A DNA stretch of 64,000 nucleotides from Natrinema salsiterrestre (lineage in GTDB: Archaea; Halobacteriota; Halobacteria; Halobacteriales; Natrialbaceae). Where the stretch lies: NCBI RefSeq assembly GCF_029502005.1, contig NZ_JAMQOT010000003.1, positions 186,001-250,000 of the forward strand, given 5' to 3'. The translations under genes were made by a program, and so were the position numbers. Shown here in pieces: positions 17,873-25,930 of the stretch; the first letter of the stretch is position 1, and each line of letters opens with the position of its first letter. Below the pieces are notes generated by a model. It saw only the letters and a list, made by a program, of their open reading frames with translations. It had not been told where the DNA came from and searched no databases.

Positions 17873-18897
17873 CAGGCTTCCACCTCCCGTTCCCGGGACG
17901 GGTCGTCCTCGGTGTCGTCCGTCGGCCCCGTCGCGAGCCGGTCGATCAACTGGACCGTCTCGAGGGCCTGAATGCCGTCCTCGGCGGTGACGACCGGTTC
18001 CGAACCGGCTCGAACCGCCGAGACGAACGCTTCGAGCTCGTATCGCAGCGGTTCGCCGGTGTCGACGTGGGGGCGTTCGACGACGCTCTCGTGGCGGTAG
18101 CGGGGCTGGCCGTCGCCCGAGAGGTATTCGGGGTAGGAATCGCGGTGGATCAACACCGACTGCTCGAGGTAGTCCACCTCGAGGAGACAGTCGCGGGCGG
18201 TGACGGTGAGCTTTCGCACCTTCTTCTGGGTGACGCGGCTCGCGGTCACCGTCGCGACGACGTCGCCGTACTCGATCGTCGCGGTGGCGTACTGCCCGTC
18301 GTCGGTCCCCATCGCGGCGATCGATCGCGGTTTCGCGTCGAGTATCGAACCGACGATGTCGACGTCGTGAACCATCAGGTCGTAGATGACGTTGCCCGGT
18401 GCCGCCCGGTCGACCGGCGGGCCGAGCCGCTCGGCTTCGACGCCGATCACGTCCAGGTCGTCGATCAGATCCGCGACCGTCCGGACTGCCGGATTGAACC
18501 GTTCGATGTGGCCGACCTGCAACACCAGCCCGGCCTCGCGCGCTTGCTCGGCCAGCTGCTGCCCCTCCTCGACGGTCCCGGCGATCGGCTTCTCGACGAG
18601 GACGTGGACCCCCGCGTCGAGGCAGGTCGAAACCGTCTCGTAGTGGGCTCCGGTCGGGACGGCCACCGTGACGAGATCGCACCGATCGAGCAGCGCCTCG
18701 AGTCGGACTGGCTCTGTTCCGTGCTCGCGAGCGACGGTTCTGGCGATCTCGTCGTCGCGGTCCGTGACGCCGACGAGGTCGACGGTCGGTAGTTCGCCGT
18801 AGACGCGGGCGTGGTTCTGTCCCATGGAGCCGACGCCGATGACGCCGGCCCGAATCGGTTCTTCGGTCGTTGTGTTCGTCCTCCGGTTCGTAGTCAT
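17872..18897 (-). CDS. Gfo/Idh/MocA oxidoreductase, UDP-GlcNAcA 3-dehydrogenase-like (WbpB/WlbA)
   Basis: A 341-residue NAD-dependent oxidoreductase with Rossmann motif GVGSMG (21-26) and family motif EKPIAG (102-107). The GHIERFNPAV segment is characteristic of the WlbA/WbpB group, which oxidises C3 of UDP-GlcNAc-uronic acid to a 3-keto sugar. Both ends overlap neighbouring genes by ATGA. The direct linkage to a DegT aminotransferase and a hexapeptide acetyltransferase is what points to the WbpB reaction rather than to a generic sugar dehydrogenase. Confidence 0.88.
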   Translation of the reverse strand: MTTNRRTNTTTEEPIRAGVIGVGSMGQNHARVYGELPTVDLVGVTDRDDEIARTVAREHGTEPVRLEALLDRCDLVTVAVPTGAHYETVSTCLDAGVHVLVEKPIAGTVEEGQQLAEQAREAGLVLQVGHIERFNPAVRTVADLIDDLDVIGVEAERLGPPVDRAAPGNVIYDLMVHDVDIVGSILDAKPRSIAAMGTDDGQYATATIEYGDVVATVTASRVTQKKVRKLTVTARDCLLEVDYLEQSVLIHRDSYPEYLSGDGQPRYRHESVVERPHVDTGEPLRYELEAFVSAVRAGSEPVVTAEDGIQALETVQLIDRLATGPTDDTEDDPSREREVEA

Positions 18898-20123
18898 TGA
18901 CTGGCAAAGTGATCGCGCACTGCTTCGACGACGATCCGTCGGTCGCGCTCGGAGAGCCCGGGATGGACGGGAAGCGAGAGGACTTCGTCGGCCGCCCGTT
19001 CGGCTCGGGGCAGCGTCGCCGCGGCCGTGCTGACCGTTTCGTAGGCGGGCAAGCGGTGGATCGGCGTCTCGTAGTAGACGCCGGTTCCGACCTCCCGCTC
19101 CGAGAGGGTCGTCTCGAGCCCGTCCCGATCGTCGGTTCGAACCGTATACTGATGGTAGACGTGTCGGGATCCCGCCGGCTCCGTCGGCGTTTCGAGCGGG
19201 AGGTCGGCGAACCGGTCGTCGTACGCGGCGGCGTTCTCCCGCCGAGCGCGGTTGAACTGGGACAGCCGCTCGAGCTGAACGCGGCCGATCGCCGCGGCGA
19301 CGCTCGTCAGTCGGTAGTTGTGGCCGAGATCGACGTGGTCGTATCCCCCGGTGCCGCTCGTGTCCCGGCCGTGATTGACGTAGCTCGCGGATCGATCGGC
19401 GACGTCGGCACGGTCGGTGACGATCATCCCGCCCTCGCCGGTCGTCATGTTCTTCGTGGGGTAGAACGAGAAGCAGGCGGCGTCGCCGAACCCGCCGACT
19501 CGAGTGCCGTCGATCGCCGCCCCGTGGGCCTGACACGCGTCCTCGACCACGAACAGATCGCGTTCGTCGGCGAGGGCACACAGCGCGGGCATGTCGGCGG
19601 GCAGCCCGTAGAGGTGGACGGGAAGGAGACCGACGATGTCGTCTCGCTCCTCGAGTACCCGCTCGACGGCGTCCGGGTCCAGGGTGTACGTCTCGGGATC
19701 GATATCGGCGAAGACCGGCGTCCCGCCGGCCAGTCGGATCGCGTTCGCGCTCGCGACGAAGGAAAACGGCGAGGTGATCACCGCGTCTCCGTCTTCGACG
19801 CCGAGCGCCTCGAGCGCGGCGTGGAGCGCGGTCGTTCCGTTGGCCGTCGCCACTCCCTCGTCGGTGCCACAGTACGTCGCGAACTCGTCCTCGAACGCTC
19901 TCACTTCCGGCCCGTCGGCGAGCCGGTCGCTCTCGAGGACGGATTCGACCCGTTCGATCGCGTCGGCACTGAGTTCCGGATCAGCGATCGGAACCGGCGT
20001 CGACGCCCCGTCCGACCCGAGCTCGCTGTCCGTCCCGTCGGTACCCACACCGGCGTCAGTACCGGACTCGGAACCGCCACCGGAATCGATACCGCCGTCG
20101 GTCTCTGGATTCGGTTCGGTCAT
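18894..20123 (-). CDS. DegT/DnrJ/EryC1 aminotransferase (WbpE-like)
   Basis: A 409-residue PLP-dependent sugar aminotransferase. The PLP lysine is K224 in SFYPTKNMTTGEGG, and the preceding VVEDACQAHGA carries the aspartate that pairs with the pyridine nitrogen. TANGTTALHAAL (93-104) is the phosphate-binding region. The first 45 residues are a Gly/Ser/Asp-rich tail not found in most relatives. It would transfer an amino group to the 3-keto-uronic acid made by the next gene product. It overlaps the acetyltransferase and oxidoreductase genes by ATGA on each side. Confidence 0.92.
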   Translation of the reverse strand: MTEPNPETDGGIDSGGGSESGTDAGVGTDGTDSELGSDGASTPVPIADPELSADAIERVESVLESDRLADGPEVRAFEDEFATYCGTDEGVATANGTTALHAALEALGVEDGDAVITSPFSFVASANAIRLAGGTPVFADIDPETYTLDPDAVERVLEERDDIVGLLPVHLYGLPADMPALCALADERDLFVVEDACQAHGAAIDGTRVGGFGDAACFSFYPTKNMTTGEGGMIVTDRADVADRSASYVNHGRDTSGTGGYDHVDLGHNYRLTSVAAAIGRVQLERLSQFNRARRENAAAYDDRFADLPLETPTEPAGSRHVYHQYTVRTDDRDGLETTLSEREVGTGVYYETPIHRLPAYETVSTAAATLPRAERAADEVLSLPVHPGLSERDRRIVVEAVRDHFASQ

Positions 20124-20710
20124 GCGAGCCGGTTCGCCCCCTCGAGCGGCTCGGGTAAGTCCCGGTCGGTGGCTGGCGTCCCGACGGCCAGACTGTCGGC
20201 CGGGACGTCTTCCGTAACGACGGCACCGGCCGCGACGAACGCGTTCTCGCCGACGGTGACGCCCGGCAACAGCGTCGCGTTCGCACCGATCGACGCGCCG
20301 TCCTCGATCGTCGGCCCCTCGAGTCCGTCGTCGGTCCGGACGGGGTACTCGTCGTTGGTCAACACCGCCCCCGGGCCGACGAAGACGTTGCTTCCGATCG
20401 TCGTCTGCGTCGGGACGTAGACGGACGTCTGGAGGCTGACGTCGTCGCCGATCGTCGTCTCCCCGTCGATGACCGTCTTCGTTCCGACGAGGACGTCGTC
20501 GCCGATCGTCGTCCCCTCGCGAACCAGCACGTCGTGGCCGGTCGCGAACCCGTCGCCGATCGTCACGTCGCCGTAGACGATCGACCCGGCCCTGATCGTC
20601 GCGTCGTCGCCGATCCGAGTCGGGTCGTCGAACTCGCCGTAGCCGACCGTTGCGTCGTCGTCGATCAGACAACCGTCGCCGCGTATCACCTCGCGGACCG
20701 CTTCGCTCAT
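20120..20710 (-). CDS. left-handed beta-helix acetyltransferase (WbpD-like)
   Basis: A 196-residue hexapeptide-repeat acyltransferase. Imperfect hexapeptide turns (IGDDATIRAG, IGDDVLVGTK and the like) run from about residue 18 to 180 and form the parallel beta-helix. The conserved FVGPGAVLTNDEYP segment matches sugar N-acetyltransferases of the WbpD/WlbB group. It would acetylate the 3-amino group of the UDP-sugar using acetyl-CoA. It is the first recognised enzyme gene of the operon. Confidence 0.9.
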   Translation of the reverse strand: MSEAVREVIRGDGCLIDDDATVGYGEFDDPTRIGDDATIRAGSIVYGDVTIGDGFATGHDVLVREGTTIGDDVLVGTKTVIDGETTIGDDVSLQTSVYVPTQTTIGSNVFVGPGAVLTNDEYPVRTDDGLEGPTIEDGASIGANATLLPGVTVGENAFVAAGAVVTEDVPADSLAVGTPATDRDLPEPLEGANRLA

Positions 20711-20832
20711 CGCCTCTCACCTCTCTCGTCCGGCGGGGTTCCCCTGTTCTCGCTCGCTCGACCGCGACGACGGCCCGTCGCGTCCGTTCGAACCGGTAAT
20801 CCATCTCGTGGTCCGTCCCGTATTCGTTTCAT
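20707..20832 (-). CDS. possible 41-residue leader ORF
   Basis: An ATG at 20832 opens a 41-residue reading frame whose TGA overlaps the acetyltransferase ATG (ATGA). The distance from the ATAACAAA element (20884-20893) to this ATG is about 61 bases, in line with the 36-67 base spacing at most other sites. The peptide is Arg-rich and very basic, unlike normal haloarchaeal proteins, so it may be only a leader peptide or chance. Without it the operon would have an unusually long leader of about 150 bases. Confidence 0.3.
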   Translation of the reverse strand: MKRIRDGPRDGLPVRTDATGRRRGRASENRGTPPDERGERR

Positions 20833-21177
20833 AGTGAATCGATACCCGCGTGGGCAGTCGTGCTCACACAGCCGGTAACGAGGCTTTGTTATCCCCGGCC
20901 TGTGGCGTCCGTAGCCACGAACTACAGTATCACCGAGCCGAACGGACGGCGACCGCCGTCTCTCGCTCGTTTGCGCCCGCGATGGAACGTCCCTGCCGGA
21001 GTGAATCCGAAAACCCTCGTCTGAGACGTCAGTCACGGGTGCTAACTGGTACAATTCGCTTTCGGACGGGTAGCAGAGTGATAGTAAAGTGTCACACGCT
21101 GGCATCCCCTGCTGTGAGGAATCCGACTACACCCGTCGGACGGGAACGGGAGCCGATCCGACACACCGAGGGCACAC
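20833..21177. other. divergent intergenic region upstream of the uronic-acid operon
   Basis: This spacer of about 345 bases carries the minus-strand ATAACAAA element near its left end and the promoter of the plus-strand HTH membrane protein at its right end (AT-rich patch near 21070-21090). I see no gene in the middle. Confidence 0.5.
20884..20893 (-). promoter_or_regulatory. ATAACAAA-core promoter element, site 5
   Basis: On the minus strand it reads GATAACAAAG, facing the acetyltransferase-to-GT2 operon. It is 183 bases from the acetyltransferase start, but only about 61 bases from the small leader ORF start at 20832. Confidence 0.45.
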
Positions 21178-21714
21178 ATGTCTGACAGCGAACTCACGCA
21201 AGCCAAACTGTTCGACGTCTTTAGCAATGCGCGCCGGCGGCGAACGGTCCAGTTCCTGAAACGGCAGGGTGGGTCCTGCGACCTCGCCCCGCTCGTCGAA
21301 CAGGTCGCCGCCTGGGAGAACGACACCGATATCGACGACGTGACCCGGACACAGCGACGGCGGGTCTACATCTCGCTGTACCAGACCCACCTGCCCATGC
21401 TCGAAGATCACGGGATCGTCGACTGGGACCCGGACGGTCACGAGATCGAGCTGTTGCCGAGCACGGAGCGCTTCGAACCGTACCTCGATCGCCACCTCGA
21501 GGATCGAACGCAGTGGCATCGCCGGTACGCGGCCGCGACGCTCCTCGGGACCGTCGCCTTCGGACTGACGGCGTTCGCGATCGGACCGCTGACGACGGCC
21601 ATGGCTCCGATCGTCGCACTCGCACTCTGTGTCGTCGTCCTCGGCCTCTCGATCGCACAGCACGTCTCACGTCGTCCGGAGCTACAGTTTCCGTTCCAGC
21701 GTGCGAGCCGATAG
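21178..21714 (+). CDS. HTH protein with C-terminal membrane hairpin (DUF7344-like), copy 1
   Basis: A 178-residue haloarchaeal regulator-like protein. The N-terminal winged HTH (AKLFDVFSNARRRRTVQFLK...YISLYQTHLPMLEDHGIV) covers about residues 8-85. Two hydrophobic segments (about 115-135 and 140-160) would anchor it in the membrane. The same family architecture recurs at 25196-25699. Genes of this type often sit near surface-protein and glycan loci, but no ligand or target is known. The DUF7344 assignment is from memory of the family's N-terminal pattern. Confidence 0.75.
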   Translation: MSDSELTQAKLFDVFSNARRRRTVQFLKRQGGSCDLAPLVEQVAAWENDTDIDDVTRTQRRRVYISLYQTHLPMLEDHGIVDWDPDGHEIELLPSTERFEPYLDRHLEDRTQWHRRYAAATLLGTVAFGLTAFAIGPLTTAMAPIVALALCVVVLGLSIAQHVSRRPELQFPFQRASR

Positions 21715-22012
21715 CCGTCGGGATTCTCGCGTTCTGCCGCTCCTGTTCCGTCCCGCAGTCGGCGCTCTCCTCCCGTGGTATCCCTCGACACCGTTCCGTG
21801 GGAACGATATGGCGACCGCTCCGTTCCGTCGACCCGTTTCCACGCCGTCAACGCGTCCGTGTGATCGGGTGCGAACTGACTGTCGGTGATTCCGATACCG
21901 CTCTCAACGACGCGACGTTCGCCGCCGTCTCCTCGAGAACGGGATCACCGTGACGGGCGAAAGAAATCGGACTCCGTCGACCGAGCTCCGACCGGCGAGT
22001 CTCGACTCGCCC

Positions 22013-23002
22013 TCACTCCTCGGTCACCGTGACCCAGAAGTGGGTCTCCTCGACAGCGTTCTCGTTCGTCGGCGAAGTCGGCGGAGCGCCGTCGTAGAGC
22101 AACACGCTGATCCGAACCGTGTCACCCGGCTCGGCCGTGGGCGTCACCGATCGTTCTCCGGTTCCCGTCGCGCCGTCCGACACCGTCGCGTCGATGCGCC
22201 GTAACTCCGTGCGCTCGACGACCGTCCCGTCCTCGAGGAACTGCTCCTGGACGACGACGGTGTACTCCCGATCGGTCCCCTCCTGGTTTTCGATTTCGAT
22301 CGTCAGGGGGATCGATTCCCCCGCCTCGATCTCGCTGGGGAGTTCGCCGGCGACGACCTCGCCGTCCTCGTTTTCGCCGTAGAGCGCGAGTTCGCTGAAT
22401 CCGCCGGCCGACACGGGAAACAGGACGGCCACGAACAACGCACTGATCGCCCCTCCGATCGCCAGGACGAGAAACACCGTCGACGCGGTCGCCAGCGCGT
22501 CGTCGTCGCCGACGAGACGCCCGAGAGCCACGCCCGGTGAGACGGAAAACCGTACGCCGTCCGGCGTTCGGAGCCGCCGAACGACGCCGACCTGTGCGAC
22601 GACGACCGTCCCGACGCTGAGTACCGTTACGATCGACGTCGCAGTCAACCCGACTCCGGCGACCGGGAGCAGTATGACGACCAGGGGGACGATCGCCAGC
22701 GACAGAACGAACCCCAGTCCGACGCGCTCGGTGACGTCGATTCCTCGAGGGCGGCCCTCGGCAGTCGTGGTCGGCGTCTCCGCCGGGTCGCGCGCGCTCG
22801 CCGGGAACAGCGCCGACACGAGTGCGTAGCCCGGAAGAAAGAGGGTGAGCGGAAACGTCACGAAGAGCCGCAGGCCGCTCTCGCGTCCGACCGACGTCAC
22901 GATCAGGTACGCGAGTACCGCACCGATCGAGACGGCTGCGAGATCGATCGGGTACCGCCGAACGAGGCCCAGCCCCATCCAGGTATTCCGTCGATGGCTC
23001 AT
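22013..23002 (-). CDS. DUF1616 membrane protein
   Basis: A 329-residue membrane protein. Four or five hydrophobic segments in the first 215 residues (starting at the DLAAVSIGAVLAYLI region, then the FPLTLFLPGYALV segment typical of DUF1616) are followed by a large extracytoplasmic beta-rich domain (about 220-329) with the pattern of an adhesion or NPCBM/CARDB-like fold (IPLTIEIENQEGTDREYTV). DUF1616 proteins are regularly found in archaeal polysaccharide loci; the function is unknown. ATG 23002 is preferred, although an in-frame GTG at 23011 is possible. An ATAACAAA element is 91-100 bases upstream. Confidence 0.82.
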   Translation of the reverse strand: MSHRRNTWMGLGLVRRYPIDLAAVSIGAVLAYLIVTSVGRESGLRLFVTFPLTLFLPGYALVSALFPASARDPAETPTTTAEGRPRGIDVTERVGLGFVLSLAIVPLVVILLPVAGVGLTATSIVTVLSVGTVVVAQVGVVRRLRTPDGVRFSVSPGVALGRLVGDDDALATASTVFLVLAIGGAISALFVAVLFPVSAGGFSELALYGENEDGEVVAGELPSEIEAGESIPLTIEIENQEGTDREYTVVVQEQFLEDGTVVERTELRRIDATVSDGATGTGERSVTPTAEPGDTVRISVLLYDGAPPTSPTNENAVEETHFWVTVTEE

Positions 23003-23092
23003 CGATGACACACCGACGTTCGCTGGTCACCGTTCGATCTCCGTCCGAACAGAGCGCCTGTCATTCTCGGTGCATCGGTGTACTCTCGCGTT

Positions 23093-23102
23093 CTTTGTTA
23101 TG
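23093..23102 (-). promoter_or_regulatory. ATAACAAA-core promoter element, site 6
   Basis: On the minus strand it reads CATAACAAAG, upstream of the DUF1616 gene and pointing toward it. Confidence 0.45.
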
Positions 23103-23196
23103 GTCGTGTTACCGACAGGAACCGGCGGCTGCTCGACGGGCGTGCAGGGCGGAGACGAACCGATCGCTGGACGACAGTCCGCCGCCGTTCGAAGCG

Positions 23197-23472
23197 CTAA
23201 AATTCGACGTACTGTTCCTCCCACTCCCGTCGCTCTTCGATCTGCTGTCGACCGGACTCGGTGATCGCGTAGTAGTTCGTTCGCCTGTCGAGTTGGCCCT
23301 TTTCGACCAGCTCCTTGTTGACGAGCGTGTCCAGGTTCGGATACAGCCGTCCGTGATTGATCTCCGAACTGTAGTACTTCTCGACCTCGTCTTTGACAGT
23401 CTGTCCCGACGGCCGATCGGCACCTGCGATCACGTACAACAGGTCGCGCTGGAAGCCGGTCAGATCGTGCAT
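23197..23472 (-). CDS. PadR-family transcriptional regulator
   Basis: A 91-residue PadR-type winged-helix protein. The N-terminal LTGFQRDLLYVIAGADRPSG, the recognition-helix region INHGRLYPNLDTLVNKELV and the wing RTNYYAITESGRQQI are all typical. Length is that of the minimal PadR group without a long C-terminal dimerisation domain. Its own promoter carries an ATAACAAA element 35-44 bases upstream, so it belongs to the same set as the glycan operons and may regulate them or itself. Ligand unknown. Confidence 0.88.
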   Translation of the reverse strand: MHDLTGFQRDLLYVIAGADRPSGQTVKDEVEKYYSSEINHGRLYPNLDTLVNKELVEKGQLDRRTNYYAITESGRQQIEERREWEEQYVEF

Positions 23473-23506
23473 TGCTCAATCACACTGACCGTTCTACTGA
23501 GTGGAT

Positions 23507-23516
23507 ATTTGTTATC
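23507..23516 (-). promoter_or_regulatory. ATAACAAA-core promoter element, site 7
   Basis: On the minus strand it reads GATAACAAAT, 35-44 bases upstream of the PadR-type regulator gene and pointing toward it. Confidence 0.45.
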
Positions 23517-23704
23517 CGTATCATACAGCCCCTTTCTCCCACGTTTATACGGTTTTACTCGATCGAAAGCGGCTATTCTTCTAGCAGTCTCCCGAATCGG
23601 AACGACCCGTCGCCGGCGCGCTCGAACCAGTCATCACCCGGTGAACCCGGATCGGGTTCGCTCCGACCCGAAACGACTCTTGATTCGGACACGTTCGGAC
23701 GGGA

Positions 23705-24037
23705 TCACTCCTCGCCGTCCGAAACCGCAACGTCGATCCCGTCCGCGGCGATCCGAACCCGGAGGACGTCGACCGTCGCCTCGTAGGCGGTCGTGTGCGA
23801 GCCGTCGTCGTCGAACCGCACACACTCCGCCAGGAGATCGCTCTCGAGGAGGTTGTTGATTCGTCGGTAGACCGTCGCCGACGAGCTATCCGTTCGTTCG
23901 GTCAGTTCCTTCGCCGTCTTCGGGCCGTCGCTCGTCGCGACGAGGATCGTTCGAGCACAGTCGTCCCCGAGGACGTCGAGCTGGGCCGACGGATTGGCAG
24001 TCGATTCCGATCGCATATCGCTCGCGTGCGTTGACAT
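23705..24037 (-). CDS. ArsR-like winged-HTH regulator
   Basis: A 110-residue winged-helix DNA-binding protein. The HTH is within residues 28-75 (DDCARTILVATSDGPKTAKEL...SSATVYRRINNLLE) and a short beta-rich C-terminus follows. This is the common haloarchaeal helix-turn-helix type in which the recognition helix contains ATVYRRI; a relative is at 59987-60358. ATG 24037 was chosen as the start because upstream codons lack family similarity; a second ATG at 24049 is possible. A TATA-like TTTTATAA near 24181 is far upstream, which would imply a long leader. Confidence 0.78.
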   Translation of the reverse strand: MSTHASDMRSESTANPSAQLDVLGDDCARTILVATSDGPKTAKELTERTDSSSATVYRRINNLLESDLLAECVRFDDDGSHTTAYEATVDVLRVRIAADGIDVAVSDGEE

Positions 24038-24602
24038 TGGCCTGGTCATTCGTTCGGGGCGGACAGGGTCCGTTCGCTCTTCGGGAGAGGCGGCGATTCG
24101 AGAGAGTCGGTAGTCGGGCCACCACTGTCGGAGGCACCACCAGTATGTTCCGGCACGGAAATCGGTAAGCGATAGTGGTATTTTATAACGATGTACCTTA
24201 CACCGTGTCGCCATTTCGTTCCGTGAGGTAAGATCGTATTTCGCCTCGGAAACTACATGTTTCGGCGAAACGGCGGGTCGATCAATACCCTGTTTGAGCG
24301 CCGAATGCGGCCCAACACGGCTGAACTCGGCTTGAGGTCTCTCGGCGGCCCGTGATTCGATCTGCAGTTTCGAACCGCCTCAGGTCCGTTGTCGGTCGGA
24401 AAGACCCTATTTCCCGGTTCTCACCGCCGCTTCGCCGCTGAACGGTCTCCGTCCTTTATTCGCGTTTGCTCCCCTCGATACCATGATGCTCGGACCGGTA
24501 CCGCGGCGACTCGCGATATCGCGATGGGGTCGAACGCGTCACGGTGAGGCGACGACCCCGCCAGCGAGCTCGCGAGACTCGTCCGAGTACACCCCACAAA
24601 CC
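24038..24602. other. long intergenic region
   Basis: A 565-base spacer between divergent small genes. It contains a TATA-like patch at 24179-24190 and a 7-bp inverted repeat (TTTCGCC ... GGCGAAA, about 24238-24270). A CTTTATTCG element near 24455 could drive the zinc-finger gene downstream. No additional coding sequence was convincing. Confidence 0.5.
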
Positions 24603-24794
24603 ATGAACTCCACACAACACGACTGGAAGCCCATGGAATCGTCGACAGCCGGCGCCAGATGTCGAAACTGCGGAACGCACGTGACACAGCAGTTCGCTCG
24701 CGTCTTCGGTGACAACGGCGACATCGTCCACGGCTGTCCGTCCTGTACGACCTATCGGGAGATGCAATCCGGTGGTCACCTTCCCGGCGACTGA
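24603..24794 (+). CDS. small zinc-finger protein (DUF7563-like)
   Basis: A 63-residue protein with two cysteine pairs, CRNCGTHV and CPSCTTY, forming one zinc ribbon; a VTQQFARVFGDNGD segment connects them. The same arrangement is known from many haloarchaeal small proteins that carry no other domain; the DUF7563 label is from memory and tentative. ATG 24603 is the likely start, though ATG 24633 is also possible. Confidence 0.72.
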   Translation: MNSTQHDWKPMESSTAGARCRNCGTHVTQQFARVFGDNGDIVHGCPSCTTYREMQSGGHLPGD

Positions 24795-25195
24795 GTTCGA
24801 TTCCTGCTCTTTGTCGCCCGCGTCTCCGACGCCGACCCTCGAGTACTGCCCGGACTGATCCGACGACGCGATCGAACGGGCCCCGACGCCGGCTCTCGTC
24901 CCGATCCGTCTTCACGCTCGTTCCGACGACGCCCCATTCACACCTCCCGTACGCGAGCCATCGCCACACCTCCCGTACGCGAGCCATCGCCACACCTCCC
25001 GTACGCGAGCGATGGGCCGAGGGAGAAACGATCGTATCCTCCGCCTACCACCGTTCGCGAATCCGTCGCTTCCGTCCGGGGAACCAAACGACACCGTACT
25101 CTGCAAAAGTTAAAGTTAGTGGTGCGTGAAGTGGGGAGACATGCCCACTGGTGGTGGATTGTCAGCCGAGTGCCGCTTCCCCTTCTCTCCAATCG
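24795..25195. other. intergenic region with tandem repeat
   Basis: A 401-base spacer. It holds three 26-bp tandem copies (24941-25018, listed separately) and, nearer the right end, an AT-rich patch (25105-25120) that is the likely promoter of the downstream HTH membrane protein. No gene is seen. Confidence 0.5.
24941..25018. repeat. three tandem copies of a 26-bp unit
   Basis: The unit CACCTCCCGTACGCGAGCCA plus six bases repeats with a period of exactly 26 bp at 24941, 24967 and 24993; the last copy diverges at its end. Because 26 is not a multiple of three and there is no spacer, this is neither a coding repeat nor a CRISPR. On the minus strand every copy contains GGAGGTG followed six bases later by ATG, a Shine-Dalgarno-plus-start pattern, but no reading frame there looks like a gene. 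Confidence 0.85.
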
Positions 25196-25699
25196 ATGTC
25201 AGTTCAAACGGACAGAACTGACCCGCTCGAAGAGAGCGAGGTGTTTCACATCCTCGGTAACGATAGACGGCGGGCTATCGTACAGCTGCTCGCTGAGGAG
25301 GGGAGACAGGTCGACGTCTCCGACGTGGCGAGCGAGATCGCCGCGACCGAATCGGATACCACGCCCGTTCCGAACAACCTCTACAAGAGCGTCTACGTCT
25401 CCCTTCAGCAGACCCATCTCCCGCAACTCGAGGAAGACGCCGTCATCGAGTACGATTCCGATTCGAAGACGATTCAATCCGGCCAGCATTTCGAGGAGGT
25501 CTTCCAGTACGTCGACGGCCACACCGACGACCACTCGCGAATCCTGCAAATCCATCTCGGGCTTTGCATTCTCGGTCTCGCCATCATCGCACTCGCCGGG
25601 CTCAGCCTGCCGGTCGTCTCGAGCGTCGATCCGGTTCTCTCGAGCGTGCTCGTGTTTCTCGCCGTCGCTGCGAGTAGTCTCTATCGATTACTGGGTTGA
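25196..25699 (+). CDS. HTH protein with C-terminal membrane hairpin (DUF7344-like), copy 2
   Basis: A 167-residue relative of the protein at 21178-21714. The HTH (SEVFHILGNDRRRAIVQLLAEEG...VSLQQTHLPQLEEDAVIEYD) spans about residues 13-95, and two hydrophobic segments follow (about 120-140 and 143-163). It lies upstream of the large sequon-rich surface protein on the opposite strand, so the two genes converge. Confidence 0.75.
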   Translation: MSVQTDRTDPLEESEVFHILGNDRRRAIVQLLAEEGRQVDVSDVASEIAATESDTTPVPNNLYKSVYVSLQQTHLPQLEEDAVIEYDSDSKTIQSGQHFEEVFQYVDGHTDDHSRILQIHLGLCILGLAIIALAGLSLPVVSSVDPVLSSVLVFLAVAASSLYRLLG

Positions 25700-25930
25700 A
25701 CGGCGAGCACGAACCGCTGCGTCGCCCGCGGACGCTCCCCCCGATTCGGTAGAGAATCCAGCGAGTCGACGCTCCGGTATCGAAGTCGGGGACGCCGTCC
25801 CAGTCGACGGAACGGATCCGTCATCGAAGAAATCGACTGCCGGCAGGTGATTCGTCGTGACGGCCGCATCGCAGTGTTCCGTCGAGACGGCGCGAAAGGC
25901 AAAAATGCGCCGTTGCGGAGCTGACGGGCC

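Noticed and set aside
24941-25018. Possible CRISPR array
   Set aside because: The three 26-bp copies are directly abutting with no spacers, and no cas genes are in the window.
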